Both the position numbers and the translations under genes were made by a program. This document shows, in pieces, positions 27,057 to 34,823 of a DNA stretch of 61,208 nt. Location: positions 1-61,208 of the forward strand of contig CADAOO010000002.1 of NCBI GenBank assembly GCA_902789505.1, in the 5' to 3' direction. The notes beneath the pieces are model-generated. The model was not told where the DNA came from, did no database searches, and saw nothing but the letters and a program-made list of their open reading frames with translations. Position 1 is the stretch's first letter; every line of letters begins with the position of its first letter. The stretch comes from an uncultured Methanobrevibacter sp. (lineage in GTDB: Archaea; Methanobacteriota; Methanobacteria; Methanobacteriales; Methanobacteriaceae).

Positions 27057-28801
27057 TGTTCTTTTCTCCCCTTATGTTCAGTTTTTGCCCATTTTCTTTC
27101 TTTTCTAGTCATCATAGTGTACATTGTCATAAAAAACAATGGAATTAAATGGAAACAGTAAATGTAATATTTTATTAAATCTTTAAGAAAATCGGTTACG
27201 GAAGGTTTGTCTCTTGAAAGAGCAAGGATAATTCCCGGGAAAAATGCAATCATGGATAAGAATCCTACAATAAATGGTGCTTCCATTCTAATGACAGTGA
27301 AATCATGGAAAAAGAACCATGAAATTGCATTTATCAATGTAACAAGAAATCCGAAGAAGATTAATAAATTGAAACTGTAAAATGAAATATGTTCTATAAT
27401 GTTAAACTTACGAGCAACAGATATTTTAGCTCTTAAAATCTGAGGCAGATATACGAATAAAGTTTCAAAGTTACCTATAGCCCATCTTACTCTTTGTCTG
27501 AAAAACGCTCTCCATTCTGTCACTGCTTCCTGATACACTGCACATTCTCCGCAGTAACGTATCTTTCCATTGTTGAGCATTATTTTAATAGCTAAGTTCA
27601 AATCTTCAGTTACCGCAAATCCGTCCCATCTTCCTGATTCTATAATTGATGATTTTTTAACGAATTGCCCATTACCGCCTAAAAATCCTGTACTCCCCAG
27701 ATTATCTTTTGCAGTTAATGTATTCCCAAAACTGGCGAATTCAACATGCTGCATACGGGCTAAATAGTTTTCATTTCTGTTCCACATTTTAACCCTTGAT
27801 TGCACCCCGTCAATATCTCCATTCAGATATTGGACAATGGTATATAGATAATCTGTTTTGATTTGAGTATCCGCATCGAAAACGCCGATTATTTCCCCTT
27901 TGGATAAAGTTAAAGCATCATTCAATACAAATCCTTTACCCTTTCCGGACCTTGGAGGGTGTCTTGTAACTATTTTTAATTGCGGCAAATCCTTTTTCAG
28001 TTCGGCAAGGATTTCTCCGGTGCGGTCTGTTGATCCGTCATTGATAACGATTACTTCAAAATTAGCTTCATCACCGAGGTAGTAATCGGAATTGCATACG
28101 CTTCTAACAGTTGGTTCGATAGTGTATTCCTCGTTGTGTGCCGGAATAAAAACGCTTATAAAAGGAAGCTCATCCTCTTCATATTTAACGACTGGCTTTT
28201 GCTTTTTAGCACTGACAATTGAGTTTAAAAGCATTGCAAATGTTGGAATTAAGAGCACCCATTGAAGCCAGGTTGCATTTCTGCTCAATATAGCTATTAT
28301 AATCAGTGAGACACATAAAACCAAAAGCAAACTTGAATCTGACTTTTCAATCATCAGTTCAATATTCTTTTCCCTGATTTTGTCTTCAGCCAATTTAACA
28401 TTCATTATGTTTTGCTCATGCTTTTTGAGGGCAACTGCCATAGACCTTTGAAGTTCGTCTTTATCCAGTGGTTTTAGCAAATAACCGAAAGGATTGCTCA
28501 TTAGCAGCTTGTCGATTGTTTCGTCAAAAAGAGCACCGACGATGATGATTATCGGCACATTGAAAAGCTCCAAGTCCCCGGTCAAAGAAAGTAAATCCAG
28601 TCCCTCTTCTTCTGTATCTAAAAAAATTAGGTTGGGGGATATTGTATCTATCTTTGAAAAGATATCTGCTGATTCAGATGCTGATCCCCAGTCTTCATAG
28701 TCGTAATCTTCGACATATTCCTTAATTTGGGACAACAAGAAATCATCAGAGCTTATAGTAAATATCTTAGGCTTTCCTTCAATTAACTCTAACTCAGTCA
28801 T
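27053..28801 (-). CDS. Response-regulator receiver fused to membrane family-2 glycosyltransferase
   Basis: A 582-residue fusion. Residues 10-125 form a receiver domain with D19/D20, phospho-acceptor D62 (LIFLDTEEEG) and K110 (GYLLKPLD); the usual Thr/Ser is replaced (IIIIVGA at 85-90). A coiled linker, two membrane helices (158-175, 178-196) and a GT2 catalytic domain follow: FIPAHNEE, INDGSTDRT, DADT (309-312), TED (398-400) and the processive signature QRVRW (436-440). Three more helices (473-498, 508-528, 545-563) end it. The order matches cellulose- or hyaluronan-synthase-like polymerases. The stand-alone receiver gene lies 9 nt upstream. Phosphorylation probably tunes polysaccharide synthesis (inference). 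Confidence 0.85.
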   Translation of the reverse strand: MTELELIEGKPKIFTISSDDFLLSQIKEYVEDYDYEDWGSASESADIFSKIDTISPNLIFLDTEEEGLDLLSLTGDLELFNVPIIIIVGALFDETIDKLLMSNPFGYLLKPLDKDELQRSMAVALKKHEQNIMNVKLAEDKIREKNIELMIEKSDSSLLLVLCVSLIIIAILSRNATWLQWVLLIPTFAMLLNSIVSAKKQKPVVKYEEDELPFISVFIPAHNEEYTIEPTVRSVCNSDYYLGDEANFEVIVINDGSTDRTGEILAELKKDLPQLKIVTRHPPRSGKGKGFVLNDALTLSKGEIIGVFDADTQIKTDYLYTIVQYLNGDIDGVQSRVKMWNRNENYLARMQHVEFASFGNTLTAKDNLGSTGFLGGNGQFVKKSSIIESGRWDGFAVTEDLNLAIKIMLNNGKIRYCGECAVYQEAVTEWRAFFRQRVRWAIGNFETLFVYLPQILRAKISVARKFNIIEHISFYSFNLLIFFGFLVTLINAISWFFFHDFTVIRMEAPFIVGFLSMIAFFPGIILALSRDKPSVTDFLKDLIKYYIYCFHLIPLFFMTMYTMMTRKERKWAKTEHKGRKEQ

Positions 28802-28810
28802 TTAAATCCG

Positions 28811-29221
28811 TTATTGTGTGAATCCGCTTGCATCGTTTAATTTGTCTTCTTCAAGTTTTGCTCTGTTGATTGTTATTTTAAGAGTTTTGTCTAATTTGTT
28901 GATGTCGTATGGTTTTGACACAAATCCGTATGACCCTTTTACGTTTGATTTTTCAAAGGTGTCTGTATCTGTGTTTGCGGTTAAGTATATGATTGGTATT
29001 CTGAATTCGGAGATAACTTCTGCTGCTTCAATACCTTCCATATCTCCTTTTAATTTGATATCCATTAAAACAACATCCGGTACTTTTTCTGCTGCAACAT
29101 CGATAGCATCTTGACCGGTATCAACAGTATCAATAACTTCATAACCTAATTCTTCTAAGCTGTATTTCAAATCCAATGCAGTAATTGCTTCATCTTCAAC
29201 AACTAATATTCTTTCATTCAT
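28811..29221 (-). CDS. Stand-alone response-regulator receiver
   Basis: 136 residues, a single CheY-like domain with all key residues: E9/D10, phospho-acceptor D54 (VVLMDIKLKGDMEGIEAA), T81 (YLTANTD) and K103 (FVSKPYD). There is no DNA-binding domain; the last 20 residues are a short helix. It lies between the sensor kinases and the receiver-glycosyltransferase, so it may act as a phosphate carrier or competing sink in a relay (inference). Confidence 0.93.
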   Translation of the reverse strand: MNERILVVEDEAITALDLKYSLEELGYEVIDTVDTGQDAIDVAAEKVPDVVLMDIKLKGDMEGIEAAEVISEFRIPIIYLTANTDTDTFEKSNVKGSYGFVSKPYDINKLDKTLKITINRAKLEEDKLNDASGFTQ

Positions 29222-29298
29222 GTTATTGCCTCATATATCATTAATTTTATGTGTTTTATAATATTTAATATTTTTATTCATTCGCATTCTCTAAAACG

Positions 29299-31167
29299 TT
29301 ATCCCTCTATAGTGTGCTCCATTGTTATAGGGAATGTCAATTTGTATCCTGTTCCGTTTTCATGTTGGAACAATTCGATATGTCCGTCAAGTTGCTTGGT
29401 GAGATTCTTGATAATTTCACATCCCAGATTTTTAGTGATTTTATCCGGATCATCAATTCCGACACCGTTATCTTGAAGGATTAATTGAGCATTCTCATTG
29501 TCGATTTTATAGATTTTCTTGATAATTTTCTTATTTTGCATTGTTTTATCCGGGAATGCATGTTTAATAGCATTCATGGTTAGCTCATCAATAACAAGCA
29601 ACAATGGTGTAATAACTTCAATTGTTAGGACAAGATCGCCATCAACTTCAGATTCAAATTCGATTCCATCCCTCAGACCAATTAAACCGCGTAATTGGCT
29701 GTCTTGATCTTCGATGTATTCTTTCAGGTTAATGTTTTTGAAATCAGTTGTATTGTAGGTTTTTTCGTGAAGGATAGCAAGAGATGATAATCTGGACTGC
29801 ATATGGTCAATAATTATGTTTGGCTTATTTTTATATGCTCTTTTTTCCAGATTTAAGAAACTGTTCAATACCTGCAGGTTGTTTTTAACCCTGTGGTGAA
29901 CCTCTTTAATCAATACTTTTTGATGCTCGTTAGCTTCCATTAATGCTAACTGTTTGGTTCTCTCTTCAGTAACGTCAGTTAAAAATCCGATACTGTGTGA
30001 TTCGGAACCAAATTCGAACCTTTCAATGTATAATTCAGCCATTTTTTGATGGTTTTCATCTCCATTCACATTGTATGTGAATGTTTCTTCAAGTTCGTTG
30101 ATTTGCCCATCCATTAACCGTATAATGTTGTTGATTACGTCTTCTTCTACGATATTCTGAACAATCGCACGGGAGTGATGATAATCTTCTGGAGATATTC
30201 CGATGAAGTGGTAGAATCCCTGTGAGAATTCATATTGCTTTGGGTTTAAAGGTTCAATCAGCAATGCTAATTTTTTATTGTTTTTAAATCCTTTAAGCAA
30301 GAAATCAACAGGTCTTGTCATTTTTCTGGTTGAGTCTGTACTCACATCTTTTATCAAACCGTAACGACTTAATAACAATCCGTCGTCATCAAATTTGGAG
30401 TAAAGATTCACTTCAAGATATTTTAAAATCCCGTCATCAGTTCTGATTCTGACTACACTTTCGTAGTTGCTTCTTCCGCTATCCAGCTCTTTAAGCATTT
30501 TTTCGAGCAGGGGCTTGTCTTCAGGAATCACCAGGTCAAAAACAATATTGAAATACTCGTCATTTTCTTCTCTTGACCTGTTGATGATATTATAGATACC
30601 CTGTGTCCAGGAGTATCTGTCCTTGATTTTATAGTAACTTCCGGTTTGTGAGAAATATTCGATGAGATTTGCTTTTTCGTCATATTCTTCATCGGAAACA
30701 TGGAGACTGGTTCCTCGATTATCCCTATGGTCTGAAATTAAAATCAGCTTTTCCATGTCATAGATAATTTTCACATTCGAAAATCTGGCTAATTTTTCAT
30801 GGAAGTGATAATAAAATCTCATTTTCTTCATTTTATGAGTTTCATAAACCTCTCTTAGAGGTTCTTTTAAAATATTATAAAATCCTGGTGATGTTTTACT
30901 CAGTAAACGCCCGGCCACATCAGTCTGTTTAATGTGCCCTCTTATAAGTGCACTCAAACCTAATCTGTGAACGATAAAATCTTCACCATTATCAATTGGT
31001 ACAAAGATGTCCAGGTCATTACTAAGTTCGTTTAATGTTTTGTCAAATGGGGTGAACGGTATTTCAAATTCCTGTGGAACGTATTGGAACAATTCACTTT
31101 CTTTAACGTCATAGATATTGACTTCTTCAGTATCTTCTAGTTTCCTAAATGTTTTTTCAATTCTCAT
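29299..31167 (-). CDS. Soluble sensor histidine kinase, PAS and HisKA_2 type (copy 2)
   Basis: About 622 residues without membrane helices. The N-terminal half holds PAS-like sensor regions, of which YFSQTGSYYKIKDRYSWTQG with its later RIRTDDGILKYLEV is a PAS_3-type unit. A second PAS-like segment ends IGFLTDVTEERTKQ. The phosphorylatable histidine is in EVHHRVKNNLQVLNSFL (around residue 424), and ATP-site boxes are VIDELTMNAIKHAFP and LQDNGVGIDD. GGGAGGGTGA before ATG 31167 decides the start, overlapping the upstream kinase by 11 nt. It is a close paralogue of that kinase. Confidence 0.92.
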   Translation of the reverse strand: MRIEKTFRKLEDTEEVNIYDVKESELFQYVPQEFEIPFTPFDKTLNELSNDLDIFVPIDNGEDFIVHRLGLSALIRGHIKQTDVAGRLLSKTSPGFYNILKEPLREVYETHKMKKMRFYYHFHEKLARFSNVKIIYDMEKLILISDHRDNRGTSLHVSDEEYDEKANLIEYFSQTGSYYKIKDRYSWTQGIYNIINRSREENDEYFNIVFDLVIPEDKPLLEKMLKELDSGRSNYESVVRIRTDDGILKYLEVNLYSKFDDDGLLLSRYGLIKDVSTDSTRKMTRPVDFLLKGFKNNKKLALLIEPLNPKQYEFSQGFYHFIGISPEDYHHSRAIVQNIVEEDVINNIIRLMDGQINELEETFTYNVNGDENHQKMAELYIERFEFGSESHSIGFLTDVTEERTKQLALMEANEHQKVLIKEVHHRVKNNLQVLNSFLNLEKRAYKNKPNIIIDHMQSRLSSLAILHEKTYNTTDFKNINLKEYIEDQDSQLRGLIGLRDGIEFESEVDGDLVLTIEVITPLLLVIDELTMNAIKHAFPDKTMQNKKIIKKIYKIDNENAQLILQDNGVGIDDPDKITKNLGCEIIKNLTKQLDGHIELFQHENGTGYKLTFPITMEHTIEG

Positions 31168-33067
31168 CAGATTCACCCTCCCATAATTCACGGTGATATT
31201 CAATTGTATGTTCGAAGTTTACCGGGAATAATATTTTAAATCCGGTTCCAACTTCACAGTCTAAAATTTCAAGTTCTCCATTAATTTGTCTAGTTAAGTT
31301 TTTAATTATTTCCCAGCCTAAGTTATGGTTAACCAGAGATTCTTTATCTTTTAAGCCAATTCCATTATCCCTCAATATTAACTCACATATGTATTCATCA
31401 ACAAAATCAATTTTTTTGGATATTGTCTTATCAGGCATATCAGGGTCTGGAAATGCATGTTTAATCGCATTCATTGTCAATTCGTCAACTATCAGAAGCA
31501 AAGGTATAATAACATCAATGGAAAGATGGATTTCAGGATCAACATCTGAAGTGAAGTTAATGTCTTTTGCCCTGTATAGCGTTTCTAATGTGGAATCCTG
31601 GTCTTTCATATAATCTTCAAGGTTAATGTTGATGAAATCTTCAGTATTATAGGTTTTTTCGTGAAGCAGGGCAAGTGAAGCTAAACGTGTTTGCATGTTG
31701 TCTAAGATACGATTTGGATTGTCTCCATATTCTCTTCTTTCAAGGTTTAAGAAACTGTTCAATACCTGCAGGTTATTTTTAACCCTGTGGTGAACTTCCT
31801 TAATTAGAATATTTTTGGTTGCGTTTGACTCCACCAGTTCTTGCTGTTTCTTACGTGAAAGGGTAATGTCAGTTAAAAATCCTATGCTGTGGTCTTGATT
31901 GCCGTATTTAAAGCGTTCAATGAATAATTCGCATATTTTGCAGTTGTCAATATCTCCATTTACTTTATATGTAAATACAGTATTAAGTTCATTAATTTCA
32001 CCGGCAATTAATTTTTTAATTTCTTTTCTTACATCTTCTTCAATAATATTATTGAGGATTTCTGTATTGTGGATGTATTCATTTTTAGGGATTTCAATCA
32101 TTTTATAAAACCCTTCACTAAATTCGTAGCGTTTACTTAAAGGTTCCACAAGCAATGATAACTTGGAATTGTGATTGAATCCATTTAACATGAAATCAAC
32201 AGGTCTTGTCAGGTGTTTGTGTGAATCAATACTGATGTCCTTAAACAGCCCGTAGTGACTTATCTCTTCACCATTTTCATCAAATTTTGAGTAGAGACAT
32301 GTGTCAAGATATTTAATGTGTCCTCCAGGTGTTTCAATACGAATGATGTTTTCATAGGTATCGGTTTCAGGACTCATGGTTTCTAATAATTCTTCAACTA
32401 ATGGTCTGTCTTCAGGTATCACCAAATCAAAAATAATATTATAATATGCATCGCTAGCTTCTTTTGAACGGTTAATTATATTATAGATGCCGGGTGTCCA
32501 TGTAAATTCATCATGTGTTTTATAATAGCTTCCGGTTTGTGAGAAATATTCAATTAAATTAGCTTTATTTTCATCTTCTTCTTCCTTTTGTTGTTTTTCG
32601 GTTTTAGTGCGTGTTTCTGCTTTTTTCAAATCAGAAATGGCATAAATTTTTCCTTCATCACATAGAACATGAATGTTTGCCAGTGTCACGATCTTATCAC
32701 TAATGTAATAAAACATTCTCAGAGGTTTTGTTTCTCCGGTTTCACAAACTTCTTTAAATATGTCTTTAAAGATATCGTAATAGAATGGAGAAGCTTCGCT
32801 AAATTTCCGCCCCTCAACATCTTCTTCTCTTATATTTAGTCTTTCAAGCAAATTCCAGCCTATTCTTTCGACAAGATAATCGTCACTATCTTCTATAGGA
32901 GAAAAAACATTGATGTCTGAAGGTACATGTTTCATAATATTGCTAAAACGAACTTTATCCAGCTTCTTGACTTGTTTCGCGGGATGAAATACTTCATATT
33001 TGTCAATATTATAAACTCGTATTTCTTCTATTTTTTCCAATTCTCTAAATTGCCTTTCAACATGCAT
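31157..33067 (-). CDS. Soluble sensor histidine kinase, PAS and HisKA_2 type (copy 1)
   Basis: 636 residues, no membrane helices, same architecture as the following kinase: about 170 residues of N-terminal PAS-like region, a charged linker (KAETRTKTEKQQKEEEDENK), a PAS_3-type unit (YFSQTGSYYKTHDEFTWTPG), another PAS-like region, then EVHHRVKNNLQVLNSFLNLE (His near residue 426) and ATPase boxes VDELTMNAIKHAFP and LRDNGIGL. First gene of a five-gene minus-strand operon. It presumably senses an intracellular signal through PAS and phosphorylates the receiver proteins; the signal is unknown. Tandem duplication is evident. Confidence 0.92.
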   Translation of the reverse strand: MHVERQFRELEKIEEIRVYNIDKYEVFHPAKQVKKLDKVRFSNIMKHVPSDINVFSPIEDSDDYLVERIGWNLLERLNIREEDVEGRKFSEASPFYYDIFKDIFKEVCETGETKPLRMFYYISDKIVTLANIHVLCDEGKIYAISDLKKAETRTKTEKQQKEEEDENKANLIEYFSQTGSYYKTHDEFTWTPGIYNIINRSKEASDAYYNIIFDLVIPEDRPLVEELLETMSPETDTYENIIRIETPGGHIKYLDTCLYSKFDENGEEISHYGLFKDISIDSHKHLTRPVDFMLNGFNHNSKLSLLVEPLSKRYEFSEGFYKMIEIPKNEYIHNTEILNNIIEEDVRKEIKKLIAGEINELNTVFTYKVNGDIDNCKICELFIERFKYGNQDHSIGFLTDITLSRKKQQELVESNATKNILIKEVHHRVKNNLQVLNSFLNLERREYGDNPNRILDNMQTRLASLALLHEKTYNTEDFININLEDYMKDQDSTLETLYRAKDINFTSDVDPEIHLSIDVIIPLLLIVDELTMNAIKHAFPDPDMPDKTISKKIDFVDEYICELILRDNGIGLKDKESLVNHNLGWEIIKNLTRQINGELEILDCEVGTGFKILFPVNFEHTIEYHRELWEGESDEN

Positions 33068-33257
33068 GTAAATTACCTTGAGTTTATAATTTATATGGAT
33101 AATATTTTTGTTTAATATGATATTTATAGTATATGAATTATTTTTTCGAAAATTTTCATTTTATATTGGAAAAATTTTTTAATTATGAATAATAAAATAT
33201 TCTTGTTATGGAACTTTTCTTAATGTTCACATTTATGAAATAATTAAGGTGTATTAG
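33068..33257. promoter_or_regulatory. Divergent promoter region, kinase operon and purA
   Basis: 190 bp of AT-rich sequence between divergent genes. TATA-like elements are seen on both strands (for example TTTATAGTATATG near 33122). GAAAATTTTC at 33148-33157 is a simple palindrome. TTAAGGTG precedes the purA ATG. No convincing operator. Confidence 0.45.
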
Positions 33258-34277
33258 ATGACATGTAGTATTTTAGTTGGTGGAGCATGGGGTGATGAAG
33301 GTAAAGGAAAATGTATCACTTACCTTTGTGATACAGATAAACCTGAAATTATTGCCCGTGCAGGAGTAGGGCCAAATGCAGGGCACTCTGTTGAATTCAA
33401 TGGTGAAAAATATGGTTTGAGATTAACCCCGTCAGGTTTTGTACACACTGGCGCTAAACTTATGATTGGTGCGGGAGTTTTAGTAAATCCGGATGTGCTT
33501 TTCAAGGAATTTGAGGACTTAAAAAAATATAATGTAAAGGAAAGAATGTGTGTTGATCCTAGATGTGCGATAATTAACAAGGATCATATGTCAAGAGATA
33601 AGAATTCCGAATATCTGGCTAAAAAAATTGGAAGTACAGGTTCAGGTTGCGGACCTGCAAATTCAGACCGTGTAATGAGAACAATAGATTTGGCCCGTGA
33701 CATTCCGGAACTTGAAGATTATATTACAGATGTTTCACTTGAAGTCAATGAATCCATTGATAATGGGGAAGATGTATTCATTGAAGGCTCTCAGGGTTTT
33801 GCTCTTTCATTATACTATGGATCTTATCCGTTTGTAACCAGTAAAGATACTACTGCATCCACATTTGCTGCCGATGTGGGAGTAGGACCAACTAAAATCG
33901 ATGAAGTTATAAATGTATTCAAATCATATATTTCCCGTGTAGGGGAAGGCCCATTCCCAACTGAAATGGCTCAGGAGGAAGCGGAAAGCAGAGGGCTTGA
34001 GGAATATGGTGTTGTAACCGGAAGACGTAGAAGAATCGGTCATTTTGACATGGAACTTGCAAAAGAGTCATGCAGAATCAATGGTGCAACTCAAATTGCT
34101 TTGACCTGTGTTGATAAATTATTTGATTGTGCCCGTGTGCAAAATTACGATGAGTTATCAGCTGAAACCAAAGCATTTATTGAAGATATTCAAACTGAAA
34201 CCGGTGTGCCGGTGACTATTATTTCAACAGGTCCCGATTTAAAAGACACTATTGACTTAAGAAAAGAGTTATTATAA
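33258..34277 (+). CDS. purA: Adenylosuccinate synthetase (archaeal short form)
   Basis: 339 residues, catalysing the GTP-dependent joining of IMP and aspartate on the way to AMP. The P-loop-like [10 protein letters not shown] starts the protein, followed by [12 protein letters not shown], an [14 protein letters not shown] segment, [17 protein letters not shown] and the late [15 protein letters not shown]. Archaeal PurA proteins of about 340 residues lack about 90-100 residues found in bacterial enzymes, matching this length. It has its own promoter and a T-rich terminator after it. Confidence 0.95.
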   Translation: MTCSILVGGAWGDEGKGKCITYLCDTDKPEIIARAGVGPNAGHSVEFNGEKYGLRLTPSGFVHTGAKLMIGAGVLVNPDVLFKEFEDLKKYNVKERMCVDPRCAIINKDHMSRDKNSEYLAKKIGSTGSGCGPANSDRVMRTIDLARDIPELEDYITDVSLEVNESIDNGEDVFIEGSQGFALSLYYGSYPFVTSKDTTASTFAADVGVGPTKIDEVINVFKSYISRVGEGPFPTEMAQEEAESRGLEEYGVVTGRRRRIGHFDMELAKESCRINGATQIALTCVDKLFDCARVQNYDELSAETKAFIEDIQTETGVPVTIISTGPDLKDTIDLRKELL

Positions 34278-34315
34278 TTCTTTTTTCTTTTTTTTTAATA
34301 TTAACAACTTTTTTT
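34278..34315 (+). terminator. Oligo-T terminator after purA
   Basis: TTCTTTTTTCTTTTTTTTTAATA immediately follows the purA stop, and a second T tract follows at 34309-34315. No hairpin is seen. The arrangement suits archaeal T-run termination. Confidence 0.5.
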
Positions 34316-34355
34316 TAGAAAATAATTATATATTGAATTTAATTAAATTATAATT

Positions 34356-34790
34356 ATGAAACATATTGAAAGATTATTTTTGATAGCTGTTTTTACCTGT
34401 TTTCTCAGTTGTTCAAGTGTGAATGCACAGGATAGCGGTTTAATTAAACTCATGGTTAATGATGAAGTTTTCGATGTACAATTGGAGAATAATTCTGCAA
34501 CAGATGAATTGATTAAGATTTTGAAAAAAGATAATGTCACTATCAATGCATCCGATTATGGCAATTTTGAAAAGGTGGGTAATTTAGGTTTCACGCTTCC
34601 TACAAATGATGAGAATATTCACACCTCTCCGGGGGATATTGTATTGTATAGAGGTAATCAAATTTCTCTTTTTTATGATTCCCACTCATGGAGTTATACG
34701 AAAATTGGAAAAATACAGAATATCGATTCAAATAAACTAAACGAAGCTTTAGGGCCAGGAAATGTAAAATTAGTTTTCAGTTTGAAGTAA
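34356..34790 (+). CDS. Secreted cyclophilin-like fold protein
   Basis: 144 residues. Residues 1-24 are a signal peptide (KHIERLFLIAVFTCFLSCSSVNAQ); the C18 region loosely resembles a lipobox. The mature part matches the small cyclophilin-like family: KLMVNDEVFDVQLENNSATDELIKIL, DYGNFEKVGNLGFTLP, SPGDIVLYRGNQISLFYD and WSYTKIGKI. Such proteins are widespread in gut bacteria and the signal style looks bacterial, so horizontal transfer is plausible (inference). Peptidyl-prolyl isomerase activity is unproven for this family. Confidence 0.8.
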   Translation: MKHIERLFLIAVFTCFLSCSSVNAQDSGLIKLMVNDEVFDVQLENNSATDELIKILKKDNVTINASDYGNFEKVGNLGFTLPTNDENIHTSPGDIVLYRGNQISLFYDSHSWSYTKIGKIQNIDSNKLNEALGPGNVKLVFSLK

Positions 34791-34823
34791 ATTATATTAT
34801 ATTTGGGTTTTTAATATATTATC

